Assembly: GCA_903822825.1 (NCBI GenBank)
Contig: CAIJQQ010000056.1
Span: forward strand, 1 to 64,000
DNA from: an uncultured Burkholderiales bacterium
Lineage (GTDB): Bacteria > Pseudomonadota > Gammaproteobacteria > Burkholderiales > Burkholderiaceae_C
Direction of reading: 5' to 3'
Length of the DNA: 64,000 nt
The position numbers and the translations under genes were made by a program. A model generated the notes under the pieces. It was not told where the DNA came from and ran no database searches. It saw only the letters and a program-made list of their open reading frames with translations. Every line of letters begins with the position of its first letter. Within the stretch, counting starts at the first letter, position 1. This document shows, one piece after another, positions 26,393 to 33,750 of this stretch.

Positions 26393-26499
26393 GAGAGCGC
26401 ATTCGGGGGCACAGACAGCGGTTGCGCCACGTCGGTCACCGGGGCGCGGGCCAAGCGCTGGGGGTCTTTGGGCAAATTGTGGCATTCATATCCGCACAT
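26389..26499 (-). CDS. 36-residue ORF with CGYECH motif, translationally coupled to DUF1289
   Basis: A 36-codon frame starts ATG at 26499, 4 bases after the HMG-CoA lyase stop. An AGG about 7 bases upstream of the ATG could serve as the Shine-Dalgarno. It ends TGA overlapping the DUF1289 ATG (ATGA, 26392-26389). It begins MCGYECHNLPKDPQRLARAP and has two Cys and a His in the first seven residues. The tight placement on both sides argues for translation, either as a real microprotein or as a coupling leader for DUF1289. I recognise no family. Confidence 0.5.
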   Translation of the reverse strand: MCGYECHNLPKDPQRLARAPVTDVAQPLSVPPNALS

Positions 26500-26502
26500 G
26501 GT

Positions 26503-27411
26503 TCAGCCTGACCGCTTGCTGAGAATGGCCTTGGCCACGTTCGAGTGAGGCTGACGCCCCAAACAGCCACTGATGAACGCGCCGGCATCGACCAGTTTGT
26601 CCAAATCAATGCCCGTGGCAATGCCCATGCCGTGCAACATGTAGACCACGTCTTCGGTGGACACATTGCCCGTGGCCCCCTTGGCGTAAGGGCAACCGCC
26701 CAAGCCTGCTACCGAGGACTGGAAATTCCATACGCCCATTTGCAAGGCGGCCAGCGTGTTGGACAGCGCCTGGCCATAGGTGTCGTGAAAATGGCCGCAA
26801 ACGTGGTCCACATCGAAATGCTGCAACGTGGCCTCGATGGCCTTTTGCACCTTGAGCGGCGTGCCCACGCCGATGGTATCGGCCACATCCACCCGCTGTA
26901 CGCCAATCTGCTTCATCAAACCCGCCAGGTAGGCCACACGCTCGGGCTGAACATCGCCCTCATAAGGGCAACCCACGGTGCAGCTCATCGCGCCTCGCAC
27001 CGCAATGCCCGCCGCCAGCGCGGCCTGCACCACCGGGGCAAAGCGCTCGATGCTTTCAGCAATCGAGCAGTTGATGTTCTTTTGGCTGAAAGCTTCGCTG
27101 GCCGCGCCAAAAACAACGATTTCATCGGGGCGGGTTTTCAAAGCCGCTTCAAAGCCTTGCAAGTTGGGCGTGAGCACCGAATAACGCACACCGCTCTGAC
27201 GTTGGATGCCCGCCATCACTTCGGCGTTGTCGGCCATCTGCGGCACCCACTTGGGGCTGACAAAGCTGGTGACTTCGATCTCACAGAGGCCTGCGGCTTG
27301 CAGGCGATTCACCAACTCGATCTTGACCGCAGCGGGCACAGGCTGCTTTTCGTTTTGCAGACCGTCGCGGGGGCCGACATCGATGAGTTGGACACGAGAA
27401 GGCAGTGACAT
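26503..27411 (-). CDS. liuE: hydroxymethylglutaryl-CoA lyase
   Basis: The 302-residue enzyme cleaves HMG-CoA to acetoacetate and acetyl-CoA, the last step of leucine degradation. It shows the DRE-TIM barrel start VQLIDVGPRDGLQNEKQPVP, the metal site HFHDTYGQAL and the family signature SSVAGLGGCPYAKGATGNVS with the catalytic cysteine (about 258). The length is normal for bacterial HMG-CoA lyase. It starts 10 bases after the ghrA stop on the same strand, within the liuB-liuC-liuD block. Confidence 0.95.
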   Translation of the reverse strand: MSLPSRVQLIDVGPRDGLQNEKQPVPAAVKIELVNRLQAAGLCEIEVTSFVSPKWVPQMADNAEVMAGIQRQSGVRYSVLTPNLQGFEAALKTRPDEIVVFGAASEAFSQKNINCSIAESIERFAPVVQAALAAGIAVRGAMSCTVGCPYEGDVQPERVAYLAGLMKQIGVQRVDVADTIGVGTPLKVQKAIEATLQHFDVDHVCGHFHDTYGQALSNTLAALQMGVWNFQSSVAGLGGCPYAKGATGNVSTEDVVYMLHGMGIATGIDLDKLVDAGAFISGCLGRQPHSNVAKAILSKRSG

Positions 27412-27421
27412 CGAAAAACTT

Positions 27422-28342
27422 TCAGTAACCGCGCTGGTGATCGACCACACCGTTGATCGGCTCACCGCGTTGCAAGGCCTGAATTTTGCCCACGATTTGC
27501 GCGATGCTTTCTTCGCGCAGGGTGCGGGCAGACGTGTGCGGCGTGACGGTGATTTTGGGATGATTCCAGAACGCATGGTCTGCAGGCAGCGGCTCGGTGC
27601 GGAACACGTCGAGCGTGGCCCCGGCCATGTGACCGCTGTCGATCAGTTTGATCAGGTCTTCTTCGACCAGGTGTTTACCGCGGGCCACGTTGACAAGGTA
27701 AGCACCCGGTTGCAGTTGCGAGAGCGTGCCTTGGTTCAGGATGTTTTCGGTTTCGGGGGTGAGCGGCATCAGGTTGACCAGCACCCGCGTCGCAGACAAA
27801 AACTCAGGCAGGCCTTGCGCACCTCTGAAGCAGCGGATACCGGGCAGGTCTTTGGCGCTGCGGCTGTAGCCGTTCACAGGAAATTCAAACACCTGCAGCG
27901 CTTTGGCCACACGCTCGCCCAACACGCCCAGGCCCATGACGCCCACCGCAAATTCGGCGCGATGACGCGGCTTGCGGTAGGACCATTTGCCGGTCTGGGT
28001 ATCGGTGTCGTAACCGTCGAATTCGCGGAAGTGCCGGATCACTGCGTGGCACACGTATTCGGCCATCTGCACAGACATGCCAGCGTCGTCCAGGCGCACC
28101 ACCTTGAGTGAGGACGGCAACTTGAGCTGGAGCAAGGCGTCCACACCCGCGCCGATGTTGAACAGGGTTTGCAGGCCCGGCTGCTCGTCGATGAACTGCT
28201 GAGGCGGGGCCCATACGATGGCGTGGTCGGCCTGGGGCGCACCGGGCGTCCATGCGGACACGGAGGCTTCGGGAAAGGCCGTGAGAACGGCCTGCACCCA
28301 AGGCTCAGGTGGCAGGCTGGCAAAACAGATGGTGATGTTCAT
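27422..28342 (-). CDS. ghrA: glyoxylate/hydroxypyruvate reductase A-type 2-hydroxyacid dehydrogenase
   Basis: The 306-residue NAD(P)H-dependent D-2-hydroxyacid dehydrogenase has the nucleotide-binding motif GVMGLGVLGERVAKAL (about 134-149), the LPLTPET-type block (LMPLTPETENIL), the catalytic Arg in VNVARGKHLVEEDL, the Glu in LDVFRTEPLP and the His in VTPHTSA. These blocks fit the GhrA branch, which reduces glyoxylate and hydroxypyruvate. Its place between liuD and HMG-CoA lyase suggests it may act on a keto-acid by-product of the pathway; that is inference. Confidence 0.87.
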   Translation of the reverse strand: MNITICFASLPPEPWVQAVLTAFPEASVSAWTPGAPQADHAIVWAPPQQFIDEQPGLQTLFNIGAGVDALLQLKLPSSLKVVRLDDAGMSVQMAEYVCHAVIRHFREFDGYDTDTQTGKWSYRKPRHRAEFAVGVMGLGVLGERVAKALQVFEFPVNGYSRSAKDLPGIRCFRGAQGLPEFLSATRVLVNLMPLTPETENILNQGTLSQLQPGAYLVNVARGKHLVEEDLIKLIDSGHMAGATLDVFRTEPLPADHAFWNHPKITVTPHTSARTLREESIAQIVGKIQALQRGEPINGVVDHQRGY

Positions 28343-28398
28343 AGGTCAATTTTGTCAGCAAGACCCGGACCACGTTGTCACATGGGTGAGATCCATTT

Positions 28399-28485
28399 GT
28401 AGGAGCCCCGCCGTCGGGGCGAATGGTTGTGGTCTTCGGGCACCTCATCGCGGCGGGGGCGCCGCTCCTACAGGGGCCGCTCCTA
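28399..28485. repeat. REP-like palindromic repeat, copy 4 plus an extra half arm
   Basis: A 73-base unit (28399-28471) begins GTAGGAGCCCCGCCGTCGGG and ends GGGCGCCGCTCCTAC; a further arm GGGGCCGCTCCTA follows to 28485. The first hairpin is CCCCG/CGGGG, a compensated version of the CCGCG/CGCGG stem of copies 3 and 5. It lies between liuD and ghrA and may act on their shared mRNA. Confidence 0.87.
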
Positions 28486-28490
28486 AAAGG

Positions 28491-30512
28491 TCAAGCGGAG
28501 AGTTTGAGCAACTCCGCCCCTTCGGCCACCTGGTCACCGGGCGCGTACAACAGCTCGGCCACGGTGCCATCGTGCGGCGCTTGAACCGTGTGTTCCATTT
28601 TCATGGCTTCCATCACCGCCAGGGCTTGACCGGCCTTGACCTTGTCACCCGCCTTGACGGAGAAAGACACGACTTTGCCGGGCATCGGAGCCGTCAGGCG
28701 CCCAACCTCTGTTGCGGCTTCACCGGAATGGGCCAGCGGGTCGAGCAGGCGGATGCGGGTTGACCCTTGGGGGGTGAACACATGGCGCAAGCCGTCTGAC
28801 GCCTTGTCTTGTGTGTGAACGGCACTGTGGATGCGCTGGCCGTTGAACTGCACCCACAAGCCATCGCCTTGGGATGTGGGTTGGGGTGTGAATTGCAAAT
28901 CCGATTCAGCGCCCTCGCCGACTTGCAGGCGCAAGGGGCTTGTGCAGGTCAACACCGCACACACCGGCAGGCCATCGTATTCCAGCTCAAAGCGGCGGCG
29001 AGTGGTGCCGTGTGACTGCCAGCCGTCACGACGACTGAACGGGTCCGCGCCTTGCTTAGCAAATTCCGCATGCAGGGCATCGGCAATGACGGCGGCTGCA
29101 GCGGCCTGCAGGCCCACCGGGTCCTGCTTGAACAGCACGGCGCTTTCGCGCTGGATGAGTGCGGTGTCGAGTTGGGCGGTGGCAAACGCATGGCTGCGCA
29201 CCACATGGCGCAAGAACTGCACATTGGTGTTCAGGCCCACGATGTGGGTCTGAGCCAGCGCAGTGTCGAGCCGCGCCAGCGCCTGTTCACGGGTGTCGCC
29301 GTGCACGATCAGCTTGGCCACCATCGAGTCGTAAAACGGGCTGATGGTGTCGCCCTCGCGCACGCCGTCGTCGATGCGGATGGTGCCGCGTTCAAAGCTG
29401 GTCGCTTGTGGCTTGCTGTAGACCTGCAGCGTACCGGTGGCGGGCAAAAAGTTGTTGTCGGGGTTCTCGGCGCAGATGCGCGCTTCAATGGCATGGCCCT
29501 GAATGCGCAACTCGTCCTGGCGCAAAGGCAGCGACTCGCCGCTGGCCACACGCAGTTGCCACTCCACCAGGTCCAGGCCAGTGATGGCCTCGGTGACGGG
29601 GTGCTCGACCTGCAGGCGGGTGTTCATCTCCATGAAGAAAAACTTCATGGATTCAGGCTGGTCATAGGCCGTTTGCTCGACGATGAATTCCACCGTGCCA
29701 GCACCCACGTAGTTCACAGCTTGGGCCGCAGCCACGGCAGCGGCACCCATTTGTGCACGCAGGACTTCGGTCATGCCGGGTGCCGGTGCTTCTTCGAGCA
29801 CTTTTTGGTGGCGGCGCTGCACCGAGCAGTCGCGCTCGAACAAATACACGCAGTTGCCTTGCGTGTCGCCAAACACCTGGATCTCGATGTGGCGCGGGCG
29901 CTGCACGTATTTTTCGATCAGCACCGCATCGCTGCCAAAGCTGTTGATGGCTTCGCGTTTGCAAGAGGCCAGGGCTGCGGCAAAGTCTTCTGACTTTTCG
30001 ACCACGCGCATGCCTTTGCCGCCGCCGCCCGCGCTGGCTTTGATGAGGGCGGGGTAGCCAATGCGGTCGGCTTCGAGTTGCAAGAGCGCCGGGTCTTGGT
30101 CAGCGCCGTGGTAACCGGGCACCAGCGGCACCCCGGCCGATTCCATCAAACGCTTGGACTCGGCCTTGAGGCCCATCGCCAAAATGGCCGATGCGGGCGG
30201 ACCAATGAAAACCAAACCTGCAGCAGTACAGGCCTTGGCAAAGTCTGAGTTTTCGCTCAAAAAGCCATAACCGGGATGCACCGCTTCGGCGCCTGTGGCC
30301 TTGGCAGCTTCGAGGATGCGTTCCCAGCGCAGGTAGCTGTCTTTGGGGGCAGAGCCGCCCACATGCACCGCTTCGTCGCAGGCTTGGACATGCTTGGCGC
30401 TGGCGTCGGCGTCCGAATAAACGGCCACGGTTTGGATGCCCATACGGCGGGCAGTGGCCGCAATGCGACAGGCAATTTCGCCACGGTTGGCAATCAGAAT
30501 TTTTTTGAACAT
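28491..30512 (-). CDS. liuD: methylcrotonyl-CoA carboxylase, biotin-carrying alpha subunit
   Basis: The 673-residue protein has a biotin carboxylase domain (MFKKILIANRGEIACRI; ATP-grasp loop KASAGGGGKGMRVV; EMNTRLQVEHPVTE) and a C-terminal biotinyl domain with the lysine in AVMEAMKMEH (about 640). With LiuB it carboxylates 3-methylcrotonyl-CoA using ATP and bicarbonate in leucine catabolism. The ATG at 30512 shares its A with the stop of the preceding hydrolase gene (TGATG), and GGAGA lies just upstream. The pairing with liuB and liuC nearby, and not with propionyl-CoA genes, favours methylcrotonyl-CoA as the substrate. Confidence 0.94.
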   Translation of the reverse strand: MFKKILIANRGEIACRIAATARRMGIQTVAVYSDADASAKHVQACDEAVHVGGSAPKDSYLRWERILEAAKATGAEAVHPGYGFLSENSDFAKACTAAGLVFIGPPASAILAMGLKAESKRLMESAGVPLVPGYHGADQDPALLQLEADRIGYPALIKASAGGGGKGMRVVEKSEDFAAALASCKREAINSFGSDAVLIEKYVQRPRHIEIQVFGDTQGNCVYLFERDCSVQRRHQKVLEEAPAPGMTEVLRAQMGAAAVAAAQAVNYVGAGTVEFIVEQTAYDQPESMKFFFMEMNTRLQVEHPVTEAITGLDLVEWQLRVASGESLPLRQDELRIQGHAIEARICAENPDNNFLPATGTLQVYSKPQATSFERGTIRIDDGVREGDTISPFYDSMVAKLIVHGDTREQALARLDTALAQTHIVGLNTNVQFLRHVVRSHAFATAQLDTALIQRESAVLFKQDPVGLQAAAAAVIADALHAEFAKQGADPFSRRDGWQSHGTTRRRFELEYDGLPVCAVLTCTSPLRLQVGEGAESDLQFTPQPTSQGDGLWVQFNGQRIHSAVHTQDKASDGLRHVFTPQGSTRIRLLDPLAHSGEAATEVGRLTAPMPGKVVSFSVKAGDKVKAGQALAVMEAMKMEHTVQAPHDGTVAELLYAPGDQVAEGAELLKLSA

Positions 30513-31681
30513 CAATTTCTCCAGACCACTTGTTGGTCAACTGCATACAACTTGCATGGGGCACCCCGTCGTGCCTGGCAAAAACCCAAAGCGCGGCCGA
30601 TCGCCCAATCGCCAGAAGCAAAGCCTACTGCGCCATTCGGCCCAATGGCGAAAGCGCGCGGCACGGGGCTGCTCAAAAATCGTGTGTAAAGTTTTTGAAC
30701 GTTATCGGCGCTGATCGGGACTTTGGTCAAGTCCGTCACATCGGCAAAGCCAGTGGTTTCGGGGACGGGTGGCAAGGCGGCTTGCGTGTAACCCGCTTTG
30801 GCCAAATAGGCATCGACCAAGGGCACCCAGTGGTCCATGTCACTGGTGAATCCAGAATGCCCATCCTTGCCAAAAGCGGGCAATTGTTTGAATTGCGCAC
30901 GACCACCACCCTCCGTCCAGGCTTGGTGCCAATCCCGTGGGGCTTGAGCGCCCCAAAACAAATCGTTCTCCCAATACAGCCACAGCATGTCGGCTTGGGC
31001 TTCTTTGGCTTTGTTTTTCCACAGGCGAGCGATTTGGTTCGCGCCACAAGATTGCCCCGGACGCGCCACAGGGTCGCCGCCCGTGCCACCGGCAAAATTG
31101 ATGCCGCCTTGCAAACCCGAAGGGTTGCGCCACACCGTCGCCACCGAGGTCAAACCGCCGACCGATTGGCCCATGACCCACCAGCGGGATGTGTCGACAA
31201 ACTTCAGATTCTTGGCAAAACTGTGCGCAGCCAAAACCTGTTCTGAGGCCGCAATGCTCAAAGGTTCAATCTGAGGCGAAGAACAACTCCCACTGGTTTC
31301 CGGGTCAAAGTCGCCAAACGCTTCGCCATAACCTACACGCGTCGGCACGATGACGGCAAAGCCTTTGCCCACCAGATACCGGGCTTGCGACTCGTAACGA
31401 AAGCGCAAGGGCTGCGCACGTTTATCGGGACTGCCTGCTCGGCCATGGTTCAAGATCACCAAAGGGAAGGGCCCCTCACCGTTGGGCTTGAACACGGTTA
31501 GGGGAATTTTTCGGGTTTCTGTGCGGTTGTACAAATCCTTCACCGTGACTTCGATGCGATGAATTTCTTCGTGCAGGTCTTTCGCAAGGGCTGGCTCTTC
31601 GGGTGTTTGCGCGAACACGGCCAAGCAGCCCGAAAACACCAGGAACCCCAAGCATGCTCGGAACCATTCGGGCAGTTTCAT
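30512..31681 (-). CDS. secreted alpha/beta hydrolase, dienelactone-hydrolase-like
   Basis: The 389-residue protein has an N-terminal signal peptide (MKLPEWFRACLGFLVFSGCL, cleavage probably near AQTPEE). Its alpha/beta hydrolase core has FPLVILNHGRAGSP (oxyanion region), the nucleophile elbow VMGQSVGGLTS (Ser about 170) and a late KDGHSGF likely to hold the catalytic His. The substrate is unknown. Both ends overlap neighbours by 1-4 bases (ATGA with liuC, TGATG with liuD), so it is co-translated with enzymes of leucine degradation although its product is exported. A cysteine at position 19 could form a lipobox but the -3 residue fits poorly. Confidence 0.77.
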   Translation of the reverse strand: MKLPEWFRACLGFLVFSGCLAVFAQTPEEPALAKDLHEEIHRIEVTVKDLYNRTETRKIPLTVFKPNGEGPFPLVILNHGRAGSPDKRAQPLRFRYESQARYLVGKGFAVIVPTRVGYGEAFGDFDPETSGSCSSPQIEPLSIAASEQVLAAHSFAKNLKFVDTSRWWVMGQSVGGLTSVATVWRNPSGLQGGINFAGGTGGDPVARPGQSCGANQIARLWKNKAKEAQADMLWLYWENDLFWGAQAPRDWHQAWTEGGGRAQFKQLPAFGKDGHSGFTSDMDHWVPLVDAYLAKAGYTQAALPPVPETTGFADVTDLTKVPISADNVQKLYTRFLSSPVPRAFAIGPNGAVGFASGDWAIGRALGFCQARRGAPCKLYAVDQQVVWRN

Positions 31682-32460
31682 AACAGCCAATTTGGTTTGC
31701 GTTTTTGCAAGAAGGACTGCACGCCCTCTTTGCCTTCTGCACTGGCTCGGATGTTGGCAATGCCTGCCACCGTCTGTGCCACCAGCGCGTCGTTGATCTC
31801 GCGCTCGGCCACGTCTTGCACCAGCTTTTTGCAAGCGCGCACAGCGTGGGGGCTGGCATTCAACAAGGCGTGCGTCAACTCGGCCACCTTGGCGTCCAAG
31901 GCCTCTGCGCTTGTCACCTCGCGTACCAAGCCAATGCGGTGCGCTTCCTGAGCCGTGAAACGCTCTGCCGTCAAAAAATAGCGGTGCGCCGAACGCGCGC
32001 CCATCGCGCGAATCACATACGGACTGATGGTGGCCGGGATCAAGCCCAGCTTGACTTCGCTCAGGCAGTAGTTGGCTGTGTCCACACTCACGGCCATGTC
32101 GCAAGCGGCCACCAGGCCCATGCCCCCGGCATACACATCGCCCTGCACGCGGGCAATGGTGGGTTGGGGGCATTCGTAAATCGCACGCAGCATGGCGGCC
32201 AACTCGCCCGCATCGGCCAGGTTTTGATCGCGGCTGTAGTCGGCCATGCGGCGCATCCAGTTGAGGTCTGCGCCTGCGCAAAAAGCGGGGCCCTCGGCGG
32301 CCAACACCACGCAGCGCACTGAGGCTTCTTGCACGACTGTAAGAAAAGCATTTTTCAGCTCGGCGATGACTTCGTCGTTGAAAGCATTGCGCACATCGGG
32401 GCGCGACAGCGTGATCGTGTGCACGCCGCCTTGGGTGGAAATCTTAAGTGCGTTGCTCAT
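31678..32460 (-). CDS. liuC: methylglutaconyl-CoA hydratase (enoyl-CoA hydratase family)
   Basis: The 260-residue crotonase-fold enzyme has the CoA-binding and oxyanion motifs AFCAGADLNWMRRM (about 59-72) and QGDVYAGGMGLVAACDMAVS (about 103-122), followed by SEVKLGLIPATISPYVI. AGADLNWM is typical of the methylglutaconyl-CoA hydratase branch. It hydrates 3-methylglutaconyl-CoA to HMG-CoA between the LiuB/LiuD and LiuE steps. Its ATG overlaps the stop of the DinB-like gene (ATGA at 32460-32457). Confidence 0.92.
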   Translation of the reverse strand: MSNALKISTQGGVHTITLSRPDVRNAFNDEVIAELKNAFLTVVQEASVRCVVLAAEGPAFCAGADLNWMRRMADYSRDQNLADAGELAAMLRAIYECPQPTIARVQGDVYAGGMGLVAACDMAVSVDTANYCLSEVKLGLIPATISPYVIRAMGARSAHRYFLTAERFTAQEAHRIGLVREVTSAEALDAKVAELTHALLNASPHAVRACKKLVQDVAEREINDALVAQTVAGIANIRASAEGKEGVQSFLQKRKPNWLL

Positions 32461-32993
32461 GCTTTGGTGGCCTGTTCTGACAAAAGGAAATACACCATGT
32501 CCAGCTCCGGGCAAGGCTGGCCCATGGCCGTCAAAGCTGCCGTGATTTGGCCACGGTGGTGGGTAGCGTGGTTGAAGACATGCGACAAGGTGGCCGCAAA
32601 AGGCAAGGACAGGGGGTCGCCCTTGCTGGTCCGGTAATCCAGTTCGCCGTCAAAACGTTCAGTGGGCCAGCTGGCGATCAGGGGCGTCCAGTTAGCAGAT
32701 CCGCCCTTGAGCGCCTGTGCAAGGTGTTCGCGATGAGGTTCAATTTCGCTGTCCAGCGCCAGCACCGGCGATGCGCCTTTTGAAAAACGCGCATACCAGA
32801 GCAAGTGCTCGGCCACCAACATGTGGTTCAGCGTGCCGTGGATGCTTTTGAAAAACAGGCCCACGTCGCGTTGGTAGTCTTCGGCCGAAACGCGCGAGAC
32901 CGCCTCGAGCAAGCGGTGCGTGGCCCAGGCGTGGTAACGCGCTTGGGCGTTGAAGTGAATGTGCCAAGTCGATGAAGCGTTCATTGTGGTCAT
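32457..32993 (-). CDS. DinB-family metal-binding four-helix protein
   Basis: The 178-residue protein fits the DinB/YfiT fold: an N-terminal helix ARYHAWATHRLLEAV, the first metal His region SIHGTLNHMLVAEHLLWYAR (about 49-68) and the second HVFNHATHHRGQITAAL (about 141-157). Three histidines are placed to bind a divalent metal. Members act as thiol-dependent transferases or are damage-inducible proteins of unknown role. It overlaps vapC upstream (ATGA at 32993) and liuC downstream (ATGA), so it is translated together with them. Confidence 0.85.
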   Translation of the reverse strand: MTTMNASSTWHIHFNAQARYHAWATHRLLEAVSRVSAEDYQRDVGLFFKSIHGTLNHMLVAEHLLWYARFSKGASPVLALDSEIEPHREHLAQALKGGSANWTPLIASWPTERFDGELDYRTSKGDPLSLPFAATLSHVFNHATHHRGQITAALTAMGQPCPELDMVYFLLSEQATKA

Positions 32994-33388
32994 GTGTCCA
33001 GCCCTCCCAATGTTTTGAGCGATTCAAAATCGGCATCGCGGTGCAGCAGCGCGTGGCCGTGGGTCAAGCAGTAACTGGCCAGAAGCACATCGATGGGGCT
33101 GTGCACGGTGCGGCCTGACTGGCGCAACCGTTGATAGAGTGTGGCCGCCTGCAAGGCGTTGTCGAGACCACCGATTTCCACCACTTCCAAGTCCAACAAA
33201 AGGTCGCGCACACGGGCCTGGGCACTGGCCGTAGAGAAGCCTCGCACCACTTCAAAAATAACCAAATCGGCCACACCAATGTCAGGCGGCCCCTCTTGCC
33301 CGGAGAGCCAGCGCTTGAGCTGTTGGGTCTGCGGGTTGATCGTGCCTCGAAAGTGATCGATCAGCACGCTGGAGTCCACCAAAATCAT
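32990..33388 (-). CDS. vapC: VapC-type PIN-domain toxin
   Basis: The 132-residue PIN ribonuclease starts MILVDSSVLIDHFRGTINPQ with the first catalytic Asp (5). Glu follows in DLVIFEVVRGF (about 46) and the later acidic residues in HSPIDVLLASYC (about 99) and LLHRDADFE (about 117). It presumably cleaves tRNA or rRNA when its antitoxin is degraded. Start and stop overlap vapB and dinB by 4 bases (ATGA both times). The reading frame is complete, with no sign of decay. Confidence 0.92.
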   Translation of the reverse strand: MILVDSSVLIDHFRGTINPQTQQLKRWLSGQEGPPDIGVADLVIFEVVRGFSTASAQARVRDLLLDLEVVEIGGLDNALQAATLYQRLRQSGRTVHSPIDVLLASYCLTHGHALLHRDADFESLKTLGGLDT

Positions 33389-33705
33389 GCTGACTTGCCT
33401 TTCGCTGGCCGCCGGGTGGCAGCTGCTACTCGGGGTTTGCGACCCTTCACAGCGGGCTTGATCTCGTAAGCAGCCACAGGTTCTTGCACAGTCTCTGCAA
33501 GTTGCCGCTCTTCGCGCGCCTTGGCCCAGGCTTCGTCGGAGTCGTCCCAAAACAAAGTGCCACGCGCAGCCAACAACGCCGCATAGGCCTTCTTGCGCTT
33601 GAGCAAACGCAAGCCCTCTTCGACCGCTTCCTTTTTGGTCTTGAAGCCGCCCGCTGCCATGGCAGCAGCCATCAAGTCGTCGTCAATTTCAATGTTGGTT
33701 CGCAT
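33385..33705 (-). CDS. vapB: VapB-type antitoxin
   Basis: The 106-residue antitoxin has an N-terminal ribbon-helix-helix-like segment MRTNIEIDDDLMAAAMAAGG and KTKKEAVEEGLRLLKRKKAY, the pattern of the VapB family that pairs with PIN toxins. The toxin-binding stretch is FWDDSDEAWAKAREER. A basic, Ala/Pro-rich tail (about 85-106, GRKPRVAAATRRPAKG) makes it longer than the usual 65-85 residues. AGGGG lies eight bases before the ATG. It should repress its own operon through the palindrome at 33721-33750. Confidence 0.9.
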   Translation of the reverse strand: MRTNIEIDDDLMAAAMAAGGFKTKKEAVEEGLRLLKRKKAYAALLAARGTLFWDDSDEAWAKAREERQLAETVQEPVAAYEIKPAVKGRKPRVAAATRRPAKGKSA

Positions 33706-33720
33706 GCGCACAGCCCCTTA

Positions 33721-33750
33721 ATGTGTATGAATTTACAAAATCATACACAT
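33721..33750 (-). promoter_or_regulatory. palindromic operator upstream of vapBC
   Basis: ATGTGTATGA (33721-33730) and TCATACACAT (33741-33750) are perfect 10-base inverted arms separated by 10 bases, 15 bases upstream of the vapB ATG. The position and symmetry fit autoregulation by the VapB or VapBC complex. The last base of the palindrome is also the last base of the liuB stop codon (33752-33750), so the toxin-antitoxin promoter lies directly against the end of liuB. Confidence 0.72.

Noticed and set aside
26482-26499. CGYECH in the 36-residue ORF as a haem c attachment site
   Set aside because: Haem c needs CxxCH and an exported protein; this is Cx3CH with no signal peptide.
31600-31681. 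Lipoprotein lipobox in the exported hydrolase
   Set aside because: The residues before Cys19 (FSG) have Phe at -3, a poor fit; ordinary signal peptidase I cleavage after AQ is more likely.
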